A stretch of DNA of 64,000 bases from DATFMH01 sp035267045 (GTDB lineage Bacteria; Bacteroidota; Rhodothermia; Balneolales; DATFMH01): NCBI GenBank assembly GCA_035267045.1, contig DATFMH010000220.1:1-64000 (forward strand). Reading direction: 5' to 3'. Position 1 is the first letter of the stretch. Each line of letters opens with the position of its first letter. A program made the position numbers and the translations under genes. Below the pieces are notes generated by a model that did not search any database, had not been told where the DNA came from, and saw only the letters and a program-made list of their open reading frames with translations. Below are positions 44,260-53,762 of this stretch, one piece after another.

Positions 44260-45180
44260 TCAGCGATGAATAACACTATTTTTGATGAGATAGTCGTTAT
44301 CCGTCATTATTGGTAACCCATACCCATTTGTAATATTATTGACATCAGTGCCCCGAATAGCAAAAAAATGCAGCGAAGGTTCTAACCCCTTTTCAGTGTT
44401 CCCAACCTGGGCTATGGGTTGACCGGTAGTAACATACATATCAGAGGGTACCAAAACCGAGTTTTTTTTCAGATTAGAGAGTATTATAAGATTATTCAGA
44501 TATTCTATAACTACATAGTTGCCCAAATGATTATTCAGATCTTTTTTCCCCGGTGAGCCGTTATTTAATGTATCAATTACATCTACGATACGTCCATCGA
44601 CGGGGCTATAAACAGTGTCAGCATAAATATTATAATCACTCAATGAATTCGGATTAAATTTTTGGGAACCCATTCCCCAAAAATCCAATTTCACTATATC
44701 ACTGGCATAATGTTCGCCCTTGCGGTTAATATATTTATTGAGTATCCGGTTATTCCCGCCCTCCGTAATATAATAATCACCGTTCTTTAACGGGAATGAG
44801 ATATTTAAGACATCATTATTGAATTGATACCCTTGATAAATCTGATAATTAAGCATCCCAAAAATAACTATAACAATTAATTTGCCAAGTAAAAGGAACC
44901 ATGAAACCAGATCATTGTCCGGTAAAGTATCTAATTCAGCAAACAGACGTATCCGGTAAAGTAACCCGATAATAAAGATGAAAACTATTACATATTGAAA
45001 GTAAATACTGTATATATCCCACCTTCCTGAAATAATTATAAAACCTGTTATAAATACGGTAAGTATAACATCCAAAAGAAGTCCCACCTGTGAGTTCATC
45101 CTTTTCAATACAAACCAAAGAATGATTGAAAGAGGAATAATAATTTGGATTATTAATAGAAGAACGCTGTTATCTGTCAT
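44260..45180 (-). CDS. Membrane-anchored M23-like protein with lost catalytic residues
   Basis: The 306-residue protein has four to five N-terminal TM helices (to about residue 113) and a C-terminal peptidase M23/LytM-type domain. Zinc ligands appear kept: His157 and Asp161 in EHYASD, and His271 in SLHFF. The catalytic His of the HxH motif is Ser269, and the other catalytic His, usually in an AHL segment, is Asn236 in LSNLKK. So it may bind zinc and peptidoglycan but not cut it. It sits between MoxR and the vWA gene on the same strand, spaced 135 and 183 bp. The domain call is by eye. Confidence 0.7.
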   Translation of the reverse strand: MTDNSVLLLIIQIIIPLSIILWFVLKRMNSQVGLLLDVILTVFITGFIIISGRWDIYSIYFQYVIVFIFIIGLLYRIRLFAELDTLPDNDLVSWFLLLGKLIVIVIFGMLNYQIYQGYQFNNDVLNISFPLKNGDYYITEGGNNRILNKYINRKGEHYASDIVKLDFWGMGSQKFNPNSLSDYNIYADTVYSPVDGRIVDVIDTLNNGSPGKKDLNNHLGNYVVIEYLNNLIILSNLKKNSVLVPSDMYVTTGQPIAQVGNTEKGLEPSLHFFAIRGTDVNNITNGYGLPIMTDNDYLIKNSVIHR

Positions 45181-45315
45181 AAACCGGGAACAAATAATTA
45201 TTGAGAAATTTACAATTCTGGAAAAGTGTTATAAATGAAATGATATTATCAAAGGATCAACACATCACTATATATAGGATACCGTTGATCTTGAATTGTT
45301 ACTCATAATTTTTGA

Positions 45316-46308
45316 TTATAAGGTCTCTAATAATCTATTTATCAGTCCAACCGTATTGATACCATCGGCTTCAGCTGCATAATTATTTACAATACGATGT
45401 CGTAAAACGGGAGTGGCTAACGTCCTGATGTCTTCTTCAGTAACATTAAATCGTCCTCTTGATAAAGCTCTTGTTTTACCACCCAGAATAAGGTATTGGG
45501 AAGCTCTGGGTCCAGCGCCCCAACTCATATATCTATTGACAAAGTCGGTAGCATATTGTGTATTTGGCCTGGTCATATTTACCAGGCGCACAGCAAAATT
45601 CAGTACGTTCCCGGGTACAGCTACTTCCCGCACCAGATTTTGAAACGCTATAATATGCTCGGAGTCTAACATTGGCTGAACCGAAGGATGATGTGCTGAT
45701 GTTGTTCTGCCAACAATATCGATCTCTTCATCAAATTCAGGATAATCGAGCTGTAAATTGAACATAAACCGGTCTAACTGGGCTTCCGGTAGAGGATAAG
45801 TGCCTTCCTGTTCTATAGGGTTTTGTGTGGCAAGCACAAAAAAGGGCAGGGCAAGTTTATAGGTATGACCCGAAGCCGTTACATGATACTCCTGCATTGC
45901 TTCGAGTAATGCAGCCTGTGTTTTGGGCGGTGTTCGATTTATCTCGTCAGCTAAAATAATATTGGCAAAGATTGGTCCTTTGATGAATTTAAATGTCTTA
46001 TGGCCCGTTTTGAGATCCTCCTGGATGATATCCGTACCGGTTATATCACTGGGCATTAAATCGGGCGTAAATTGAATGCGATTAAAAGTGAGATTCAGTG
46101 TTTCTGAGACTGTTCGAACCAATAGGGTTTTAGCCAGGCCCGGTACTCCCACTAACATACAATGTCCCCGTGAAAACAAGCTGATTAAAAGGAGATCAAC
46201 TATTTTATGCTGACCAACAACAACTTTAGAAATCTCCTTTTTCAGATTATTAAATGATTGTTGAAACAGCTCTGCCGCTTTTTCAGGATCCTTGGGGATA
46301 ACTTCCAT
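45316..46308 (-). CDS. MoxR-family AAA+ ATPase
   Basis: The 330-residue ATPase has Walker A GVPGLAKTLLV, Walker B IILADEINRTPP, and the MoxR-typical ALLEAMQEYHVT and FVLATQNPIEQEGTYPLPEAQLDRF (quoted only in part). MoxR ATPases act as chaperones for vWA or membrane complexes. Here, unusually, no DUF58 gene follows. It lies 29 bp after the SurA-like gene and probably shares its transcript. Confidence 0.94.
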   Translation of the reverse strand: MEVIPKDPEKAAELFQQSFNNLKKEISKVVVGQHKIVDLLLISLFSRGHCMLVGVPGLAKTLLVRTVSETLNLTFNRIQFTPDLMPSDITGTDIIQEDLKTGHKTFKFIKGPIFANIILADEINRTPPKTQAALLEAMQEYHVTASGHTYKLALPFFVLATQNPIEQEGTYPLPEAQLDRFMFNLQLDYPEFDEEIDIVGRTTSAHHPSVQPMLDSEHIIAFQNLVREVAVPGNVLNFAVRLVNMTRPNTQYATDFVNRYMSWGAGPRASQYLILGGKTRALSRGRFNVTEEDIRTLATPVLRHRIVNNYAAEADGINTVGLINRLLETL

Positions 46309-46337
46309 AAACCAAATTTTATGATTGAGTGATTTAC

Positions 46338-47693
46338 TTACGATTGTAAATCATCAGGTACCGGTATTTTATACTCTACGTATATCTCATTACGAAGATT
46401 TTTTAACCACTTCTGCATAATCCTGGCCTGCTTCTGTCGCAATGCTATATTCTTAATCAACTCAAAATCCTGTTTCAGGTTGGCCTGATGTTCTTCAATG
46501 CGTTTTTTCAACTGAACAATGCGATAGGCCTTTTGATTATTTGGACCGCTTGTGGTGAACGGTTTCGGCTTAGAAATTTGTCCTTCTTTATCAAGTAAGA
46601 GAACAATCCGATATAATGCAGGATCTAATTGTTTTATTGGAATTAACCGGGCACCCGTTTGTGGATTTTCAAGTAATCCACCTCTTGGTGCCGTTGCTTC
46701 ATCATCGGAATATTTCCTGGCTAATTCGGCAAAATTTTTATGATCGACAAGTACACTGTCTCTCAGTTTGTTTAGGAAATTTATAGCTTTTTGATCATCT
46801 CTCTTATTTTCATTCACTTTGAGTAGAATATGATCGGTATCAATTTTGTCTCCCACCCGTTTATTGAGGCGTATGATGTGATACCCGAACGGTGATTTTA
46901 CAACTTTAGATATTTCACCGGGTTTCAATGCGGCTGCCGCGGCCGAATAAGAGGGGACGAGATCATTTATGCTGATTAACCCGAGATGTCCGCCATTTTT
47001 AGCGGATGGCCCCTGACTCCATCTTTTGGCTAATTCTGAAAAATTCTTATGATATACGACAATGGAATCTCTGAGTTCTTTTGCCAGTTTCAAAGTACTG
47101 GCTTCAGCATTTGAATCGGGTGGAGGTATCTTTACTATCTGGGCCAGTTGTACTTGTTCCGGAACATTAGGTATGGAATCTTTAGGAATGGAATTAAAGA
47201 AATCACGTACTTCCGGCCGTGTGATATTTATAGAACTCTCTTCTTGTTGTCTCAGCTTTTGAACAACTGCTTGCTGTTTATAGATAGGACGCCACTGAGC
47301 CTTTAGTTCCACTATTGATTTACCGAAATAATTTTCAAGAGCTTTTTTACTGCCAGCCTGTTGTTCCATTTGGCTGATTCTCTGATTCAATTGCCGGTCA
47401 ATCTGATCATCCGTAACAGTAACGGAGTCAATCTTGGCTTTTTCCATTAAAACGAATTTATTTACTTCCGACTGCAGGGCATGATACCAAAGTTGTTTAC
47501 TAAAATTATCTTTATTGGATTGTTGCATGTATTGTGCTACCACACTATCGACATCCGATTTCAGGATTATGTGATTATTGACGATAGCTACAATTTTATC
47601 CAATACCTTGCTCTGTTGTGCATAAGTAATAGATGTTAATATAAAAAGGGTGAGTAGAGTAAGTACTAGTGCTTTGCTTATTCTTTTAAACAT
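46338..47693 (-). CDS. SurA-like periplasmic peptidyl-prolyl isomerase (two parvulin domains)
   Basis: The 451-residue product has a signal peptide (LVLTLLTLFILTSITYA), a SurA-type N-terminal helical domain (KVLDKIVAIVNNHIILKSDVD) and two parvulin domains. The first has KNGGHLGLISINDLVP and GYHIIRLNKRV; the second has APRGGLLENP and ends in KAYRIVQLKKR. SurA chaperones outer-membrane proteins in the periplasm. It is the third of three tandem foldase genes, 4 bp after the second and 29 bp before moxR. Confidence 0.93.
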   Translation of the reverse strand: MFKRISKALVLTLLTLFILTSITYAQQSKVLDKIVAIVNNHIILKSDVDSVVAQYMQQSNKDNFSKQLWYHALQSEVNKFVLMEKAKIDSVTVTDDQIDRQLNQRISQMEQQAGSKKALENYFGKSIVELKAQWRPIYKQQAVVQKLRQQEESSINITRPEVRDFFNSIPKDSIPNVPEQVQLAQIVKIPPPDSNAEASTLKLAKELRDSIVVYHKNFSELAKRWSQGPSAKNGGHLGLISINDLVPSYSAAAAALKPGEISKVVKSPFGYHIIRLNKRVGDKIDTDHILLKVNENKRDDQKAINFLNKLRDSVLVDHKNFAELARKYSDDEATAPRGGLLENPQTGARLIPIKQLDPALYRIVLLLDKEGQISKPKPFTTSGPNNQKAYRIVQLKKRIEEHQANLKQDFELIKNIALRQKQARIMQKWLKNLRNEIYVEYKIPVPDDLQS

Positions 47694-47697
47694 ATAA

Positions 47698-48642
47698 TTA
47701 TTTTGTGCTAATCGTATCTGCTACGTTGGCTTTTGGGGATGAACTTTGTTTTTCTTTTAAAAAATTATTTGTCACGGATAACTCGTCGTTTGCTTTTGCC
47801 TTAAGATAAAGATTTCGTTCATAAGTACGCAGAAACTTTCTTCTTTTTTGTAATTTAAGCCAATCTTTAATTTGACCAAATACCCAGTTAATATCGGGAT
47901 GTGTACCTTTAGCTTTACGACTAATCAACTGAACAAAATGATAACGCCCGTCTATCAATCTTATTGGAGAAATTTCATTAATACCAATAACTTTAAGATA
48001 ACGATTCAGAAGAGGATATCTTTTGACGGCAAGTGATATCGGCCAGTATCGTTTAGAATTATTTAATGTCCTCTGTTTTTCGATACCATATTTCTGAATT
48101 ACATCGGTCCATGAAACACCATGTAAGAGATCTCTCTTTGCATTTTGACAGTCTTTGATATTGTCTGTCATTAAATGGCGAAACCGAACATATTTCTCGT
48201 TCAAAACAAACTGGTCTTTATTGGCTTCATAATAATTTTGAACTTCTTGTGGTGTCACTTTTATGGAATCAGCTTTGTTGACCACAAAATTTCGTAAGGC
48301 TTCAGCAAGTGCATCGTTATGCACTCTTTTTAATTTTTGTGCAACAACAGGATTCCTTTGTAGCCTTATCCGTTCAGCTTCTTGCACAAGTAGTTCCTGC
48401 CTGACCCAATTGTTCCGGTAATTCACAAGTGCTTTCAGACTATCTTGTTGATAAACTGAATTTGGTATTCCATCTCTGGCTTCCTCTAACGTCAAGTTGG
48501 CATTCCCTACACGAGCTATAACATGACCACTTTGACCCGCCTGTTTCTTATGAATACAGGATGTTAAAATAATTCCCGCTATCAGAGAACACGATATAAT
48601 CTTTAGATAACGCTGTATGATATTATTATTTATTATTTTCAA
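47698..48642 (-). CDS. SurA_N-like lipoprotein with degenerate parvulin region
   Basis: The 314-residue product has a lipoprotein signal ending in LTSCIHKK. It has the SurA-type chaperone helices (RVGNANLTLEEARDGIP and KVTPQEVQNYYEANKDQF), but the parvulin region at about 135-245 lacks the GG-DLG motif seen in its two neighbours, so it may be a pure chaperone. The start seems to be TTG at 48642, giving a 17-bp overlap with the upstream gene. It is followed at 4 bp by the SurA-like gene. Confidence 0.8.
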   Translation of the reverse strand: MKIINNNIIQRYLKIISCSLIAGIILTSCIHKKQAGQSGHVIARVGNANLTLEEARDGIPNSVYQQDSLKALVNYRNNWVRQELLVQEAERIRLQRNPVVAQKLKRVHNDALAEALRNFVVNKADSIKVTPQEVQNYYEANKDQFVLNEKYVRFRHLMTDNIKDCQNAKRDLLHGVSWTDVIQKYGIEKQRTLNNSKRYWPISLAVKRYPLLNRYLKVIGINEISPIRLIDGRYHFVQLISRKAKGTHPDINWVFGQIKDWLKLQKRRKFLRTYERNLYLKAKANDELSVTNNFLKEKQSSSPKANVADTISTK

Positions 48643-50632
48643 AGGCTAATTTTAGGTGTTGCGGATATGACTTAATATGATATCTCTTATGAAGTGAGTT
48701 CATCCATTCCTGTTTTCTGATGTTTTGATAATCAGATACCAATTTATCATAAGCTTCCCGGAAAGTCATATCCCGTGGTTTAAGAATTTTATCTAAATAT
48801 AATATGGTTCTTTTATTTCTAAAGGAAAAAGTCTTAGAAAATTGACCATTTTGCAAATTCTTTAACCTCGAGTAGGGCATACCATTCAATTCATGCACTT
48901 CATCTTTTGAGACATATAAATCACCTTTAATAATCCCTCTCAAACTATCGGGCGCCGTGCCTTTCTTAATTAAATTCTCGGCTTTATATAATGTCGTATC
49001 ATTATTGGCATGTATACTATAATAGCTATACCGTTTTTTATAACGGTATTTACCAGGATTGGATTTATATAATTTGCGCAGAGCTGCTGTATCTGTTTGA
49101 GCATAATTCCAAACGGAATCCTGTGTAATCTGATAGATAGACAGACCATCGAGATATGTATGGGCTATATGAGCGAATTCAGGGAATTTTTTAATTGTCA
49201 CAGGTACCAGTTGTTCCTCATCTGCTTGTTTCTTGAACGTTTGGAAAAAGGAGTAGTGATAGTTGAAGGCCTTTTTGTCTTTCATCTTATCTTGTAACCA
49301 GCTCAAAAAATCACTATCCAGGTATTGTTTTCCATTGATACTATAAAGTGGTTCATTTTGCATGGACTTTGGCAACATGAAATTCGCCAGGTCTATGGAA
49401 TCGGGTTTGCTTATCAAACGTACAAATTTTTCATAATTTTGCTTATTAACTTTGGCATGACCTGCTTTTTCAATTCTTTTCAACACATATTTATTACTAT
49501 CCTTAAATCTTGGAAGTTTCTGGTATCTCTTCCAAAAATAAGTTCTCTTTTGTGAATCGTTTTTAAAAGCTCTTATGGAATCCAACCGGACAATTTGAAC
49601 TCCATATCCACTGTAAAATGGTGGTATAACCATATGTGCATGTGGAATAGCAAAAACGGTATCGGTGAAACTGGATAGATATTGATTGTGGTTAACCCAT
49701 CCGATGTCCCCGTTTCGGCGACGTGAACCAGGATCTTCAGAATATTTTTGAACTAAAGTGTCCCATGGGACTCCATTCTGTAATTTTTTATAGACCACTC
49801 TTGCTTTTTTCATAGCTGAATCGATAGAATAGTTTTTCCCCTTGGTGCGAAAGAAAATATGTGAAAATCTCCTGTCCGGCATTGAATTCCGTTTGCCTTT
49901 GACATAGATCATATGATATCCATATCTCGTTCTGAAGGGCATCGAGATACTGTCAATTGGGGTATTATACGCTACGTCTTCAAAAGGTTTTACTACCATA
50001 CCGGCAGAGAAATAACCCAGGTCACCTCCAAGGGGATGTCGATTTCTACTTGTCGAATATTCCTTGACTAACTCACTAAACGGTACGCCTTCATGAAAAT
50101 CCTTGCGAGCCTGCATCAGCCTGTTCCAGGCTTTCAAGGTGTCTTTGGGTGAAGCCTGCGGAGATACACGTATTAAAATATGTGCTACATGGACTTCCGT
50201 TGCCGCTCTTTTAATAAGTTCATTGATAAAATCTTTCTTCAATTTATGTTCAAACCAGTATTTATAGGCATACTCAGTCTCATATTGGTTGAACTCTTTA
50301 AGAATCTTCGGATCACTATAGTAACCTGCTTCATGAGCAGCTAATACCTTGGCGCGGAAATTCAAATACAGATCAAGAAAATTATTAAGTTTTTTATAAT
50401 CCGAAAATTCACGGGAGGTATCGACTGTAGATGCGTTTTGGGTATAATAATCCATCAAATCGTCATAGGTATATTTTGTACCGTTCACTTCTCCAACAAC
50501 CGGTGATGGGTTATTATGATCTGCCTGTGAATCACTTTGTTTTGGAAGTGATTTCGTATTACTACATGCAGATAGAATCAAACAAGCCGTAATAAACCAG
50601 AAAAAACGATATAAATAATGAATAAAACTCAT
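48626..50632 (-). CDS. Lipoprotein peptidyl-prolyl isomerase with tandem parvulin domains
   Basis: The 668-residue product has the lipobox LILSACSNT with Cys near residue 23. A SurA-type chaperone part is followed by two parvulin domains: the first with VHVAHILIRVS and PLGGDLGYFSAG, the second with FSHIFFRTK and RRNGDIGWVNHNQ. A C-terminal helical extension of about 270 residues follows, ending in a basic region. It is the first gene of the foldase operon. Anchoring at the outer membrane fits a role in barrel biogenesis or lipoprotein folding. Confidence 0.9.
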   Translation of the reverse strand: MSFIHYLYRFFWFITACLILSACSNTKSLPKQSDSQADHNNPSPVVGEVNGTKYTYDDLMDYYTQNASTVDTSREFSDYKKLNNFLDLYLNFRAKVLAAHEAGYYSDPKILKEFNQYETEYAYKYWFEHKLKKDFINELIKRAATEVHVAHILIRVSPQASPKDTLKAWNRLMQARKDFHEGVPFSELVKEYSTSRNRHPLGGDLGYFSAGMVVKPFEDVAYNTPIDSISMPFRTRYGYHMIYVKGKRNSMPDRRFSHIFFRTKGKNYSIDSAMKKARVVYKKLQNGVPWDTLVQKYSEDPGSRRRNGDIGWVNHNQYLSSFTDTVFAIPHAHMVIPPFYSGYGVQIVRLDSIRAFKNDSQKRTYFWKRYQKLPRFKDSNKYVLKRIEKAGHAKVNKQNYEKFVRLISKPDSIDLANFMLPKSMQNEPLYSINGKQYLDSDFLSWLQDKMKDKKAFNYHYSFFQTFKKQADEEQLVPVTIKKFPEFAHIAHTYLDGLSIYQITQDSVWNYAQTDTAALRKLYKSNPGKYRYKKRYSYYSIHANNDTTLYKAENLIKKGTAPDSLRGIIKGDLYVSKDEVHELNGMPYSRLKNLQNGQFSKTFSFRNKRTILYLDKILKPRDMTFREAYDKLVSDYQNIRKQEWMNSLHKRYHIKSYPQHLKLAFENNK

Positions 50633-50684
50633 ACGGATCGTACCTCTTAGTTTTAATAATTGAGTTTATATTTTTGCAGAAGCA

Positions 50685-52019
50685 TTAACTGAATAACATC
50701 CCGGCTATAGTTGCTGTCATTAAATTTGCCAGCGTTCCGGCTATCACAGCCTTTACCCCAAATTTGGCCAGGTCAGATTTTCTACTCGGTGCCAGGCCAC
50801 CAATACCACCTATCTGAATGGCTATAGAAGAAAAATTAGCAAATCCACAAAGTGCAAACGTCGCCATAGTTATTGTTTTTGGTGTAAGACTGCCTACCAA
50901 AACAGCTTTAGCAAGATCAAGGTAAGCGATAAATTCAGTAAGAACCAGTTTTGTACCAAGTAATGAGCCCATGTGAACTACATCCTGCCAGGGTACTCCA
51001 ATCAAAAATGCAATAGGTGCAAATATCCATCCCAGTACATTCTGTATATTCAATTGGAAGCCGGGGATCAGAGCATTCAACCCTATTTGAACACCAACCC
51101 AATGCAACATAGAATTTATCATAGCCAATAATGCAATGAATGCCAATAGCATAGCACCGACATTTAAAGCAAGTTTCAAACCCTGGGCAGCTCCTGAAGC
51201 AGCCGCGTCAATTCCATTGGCATCAGTTTTCTCTATAGACAATTTCACATTACCCGATGTCAACGATTCTTTAGTTTCGGGATACATCATTTTCGATATA
51301 ACTAAAGCTGCAGGAGCAGCCATTAAACTTGCTCCGAGTAATTGCTGGGCAAACATTAAACGACCGGCTGCCAGTGTTACATGATGTGCCTGAGAGTATG
51401 AATTACCCAGCATTTGTATGTATGCGGCCATCACACCACCAGCAATGGTAGCCATACCGCCTGTCATTACAGCCAATAATTCCGATTGCGTCATCCGCTC
51501 GATATAAGGTTTAACTATAAGGGGAGCTTCTGTCTGTCCCACAAAAATATTGGATATGACTGATAATGATTCGGCACCGGATGTTCCCAATAACTTTTGC
51601 ATTCCAACGGCCATAAATTTTACAATCCGCTGCAAAATACCATAATGATATAGTAACGATGTTAAAGAACCGAAAAAGACGATGGTAGGTAATACCTGAA
51701 AAGCAAAGAATGAACCCATACTTCCTTTTGTACCCGGACTTTTTGCAAGATCTCCAAAAATAAATTTGGCACCCTGAGTAGTGAAGTTAAGTACCGCTAC
51801 AAAAAAGGATGATATCCAACTAAAGAAATCCTTAGGCCATCCCAGAGGGGAAAAATATCCCGCAAGTGTATCACCTTTTAATATGAATACGGCTAATACA
51901 AATTGTATGCTTACCCCTATAATTACGAGCCGCCAGTTAATATTTTTCTTGTTGTTACTAAACAGAAAGGCAATAGCCAGTAAGGAAATAATTCCTATAA
52001 TGCCACGTATAATATTCAT
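50685..52019 (-). CDS. Concentrative nucleoside transporter (CNT/NupC family)
   Basis: The 444-residue membrane protein has the CNT family features GQTEAPLIVKPYI and ITYGILQ-like core helices, with the C-terminal ALCGFANFSSIAIQIGG motif. It couples nucleoside import to a sodium or proton gradient. The gene begins at the last base of tdk (one-base overlap), so import and phosphorylation of thymidine are coupled in one operon. Confidence 0.94.
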   Translation of the reverse strand: MNIIRGIIGIISLLAIAFLFSNNKKNINWRLVIIGVSIQFVLAVFILKGDTLAGYFSPLGWPKDFFSWISSFFVAVLNFTTQGAKFIFGDLAKSPGTKGSMGSFFAFQVLPTIVFFGSLTSLLYHYGILQRIVKFMAVGMQKLLGTSGAESLSVISNIFVGQTEAPLIVKPYIERMTQSELLAVMTGGMATIAGGVMAAYIQMLGNSYSQAHHVTLAAGRLMFAQQLLGASLMAAPAALVISKMMYPETKESLTSGNVKLSIEKTDANGIDAAASGAAQGLKLALNVGAMLLAFIALLAMINSMLHWVGVQIGLNALIPGFQLNIQNVLGWIFAPIAFLIGVPWQDVVHMGSLLGTKLVLTEFIAYLDLAKAVLVGSLTPKTITMATFALCGFANFSSIAIQIGGIGGLAPSRKSDLAKFGVKAVIAGTLANLMTATIAGMLFS

Positions 52020-52654
52020 TATTTATTTTCTATTTCTTCGTTATGTTCGTTTTTAAGTGGGAGAATTGGTTTGCCTCGTCGAATATCAACGGGAGGACGA
52101 AAACAATGGCGCGCACGTGGTTCATAGGAATCTTTTTCTCCAATTAATACCCGGTCTTCATTTTCCACTATTCTTTGTGAGAAATTGGCTATCATGCCAC
52201 TTTCCGAGCAGATAGCGTGTAATTTCGTGACATATTCTGCAATAGCCATCAGTTGTGGCATGGGTTCAAATGGTTTTCCCATATAATCCATATCCAACCC
52301 GGCGATGATAACTCTTTTACCGTCATTAGCAAGATCATTTGCAACATCAATTAAACGGTTATCAAAAAACTGAGCTTCGTCAATACAAACAACCCTTGCA
52401 GAGCCTGTAAGTAAAATAATCTGATCAGCCGTATCTGCAACTATACCAGGTACTGAATTCGCATTATGAGAAACGACATTTTCTTCATGATACCGCTTAT
52501 CCATAGAAGGCTTAACAATAATAACCCTTTGACCGGCTATATGTGCCCGCTTAGCCCTACGAATAAGTTCTTCGGTTTTACCGCTAAACATGCCGCCGCT
52601 GACAACTTCAATCCAACCAACATGTTTATCCAGAACGGTAGGTTCATTCATCAT
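52019..52654 (-). CDS. tdk: Thymidine kinase (type II)
   Basis: The 211-residue protein has the P-loop SGGMFSGKTEELIRR near residues 19-33 and the catalytic Glu93 in CIDEAQFFD. The lasso region normally holds four zinc cysteines; here Cys149 and Cys184 remain, but the others are Ser152 and Ala181, so the structural zinc is probably lost. Such loss occurs in some family members. It phosphorylates thymidine. It overlaps the transporter gene by one base. Confidence 0.96.
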   Translation of the reverse strand: MMNEPTVLDKHVGWIEVVSGGMFSGKTEELIRRAKRAHIAGQRVIIVKPSMDKRYHEENVVSHNANSVPGIVADTADQIILLTGSARVVCIDEAQFFDNRLIDVANDLANDGKRVIIAGLDMDYMGKPFEPMPQLMAIAEYVTKLHAICSESGMIANFSQRIVENEDRVLIGEKDSYEPRARHCFRPPVDIRRGKPILPLKNEHNEEIENK

Positions 52655-52979
52655 ATACTGTTAATTGTAATTTTTCCAAACAAATTAATATCTCGATAAA
52701 GAGTGAATATATCGGTGGTAAATCAAAAAAGAAAAATACTTTGAATAAAATATATCTTTTTTAAACGTCCTGAAGTTATTCAGCTAACGACTAAATAAAA
52801 AACTATAATGTCAATTCAGCCCAATCATTGATTAATGCATATAAATAAGTACATTATATCAACACTAATGTTGAATAAAATATCAAATTCTTAGTTTTCG
52901 GATAAACAGAATAAAGGAATACATACTCAACACTTATCATACTCACTGAACTTACAAATTCAAAACGATATTTATCAAT
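52655..52979. other. Divergent promoter region, AT-rich
   Basis: A 325-bp gap between divergent tdk and the AhpD-like gene. AT-rich, with no open frame, strong hairpin or repeat. No exact TAnnTTTG box found; a TAGTTTTC near 52893 is a one-mismatch match for the plus-strand gene. Confidence 0.5.
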
Positions 52980-53513
52980 ATGGCACATATCGATTTACCA
53001 GATAATTTAGCGGGAATAATAGGATTATTTGCAAAACACCCTGAAACAGCCGGCGTTTTATGTGAATTGGCACAAACGCTGTTACGCAGCGAATCATCAT
53101 TAACGGAAGGTGAACGAGAACTGATAGCGGCTTATGTCTCATCCAGAAATAAATGCCGTTATTGTATGTCGACCCATGGAGCTGTAGCAAAGTATTTTCT
53201 CAAGGATGATGGTGAAATCCTTAACAGCGTATTTGACGATTACCAAAATGCACCGGTATCGGGTAAAATGAAGGCACTTTTAAACATTGCATCCAAAGTT
53301 CAGCTGGGTGGAAAAAATGTTACCGATAATGATGTAGAAGCAGCACGTAAAGAAGGTGCCGATGATAAAGCCATACATGATACCGTTTTAATAGCTGCTG
53401 CATTCTGTATGTTTAATAGATACGTTGACGGTCTTGGTACATGGCAGCCTGATGATATGAGTATCTACGAAGACAGGGGAACGATGTTGGCCGAAAAAGG
53501 GTACGTGAGATGA
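52980..53513 (+). CDS. AhpD-like carboxymuconolactone decarboxylase-family protein
   Basis: The 177-residue helical protein has the CxxC active-site signature in NKCRYCMSTHGAVAKYF, with the following His, of AhpD/peroxidase-related alkylhydroperoxidases. The start has the PEAxGxLxxLYA-like helices. It probably reduces peroxides or exchanges thiols with a thioredoxin-like partner. It is alone, divergent from tdk. Confidence 0.88.
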   Translation: MAHIDLPDNLAGIIGLFAKHPETAGVLCELAQTLLRSESSLTEGERELIAAYVSSRNKCRYCMSTHGAVAKYFLKDDGEILNSVFDDYQNAPVSGKMKALLNIASKVQLGGKNVTDNDVEAARKEGADDKAIHDTVLIAAAFCMFNRYVDGLGTWQPDDMSIYEDRGTMLAEKGYVR

Positions 53514-53762
53514 TATTATAATATAAGACGAACGACCGCGGGAAGCCTGTATTTTGAGCAAAGAGCATGGTGATGACACTTTTCAATATAACATTTTCAT
53601 CGTCCTCCTTGCCCCACTTCATTTTACATCTTTTATCTGGTTTCGCGTATAGCCCTGTAGTAAAAAAACGGTGTAAATCCGCATCATCCGTGTTCCATGA
53701 TTTTGATAATAATAAGCTAACATATTTTTTACATATAGCATACAGTTTCTTACTTTAGCTCT

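Noticed and set aside
53388..53758. Several short open frames around the end of the AhpD-like gene
   Set aside because: They are antisense or run into an AT-rich gap, and none has conserved motifs or a start signal.
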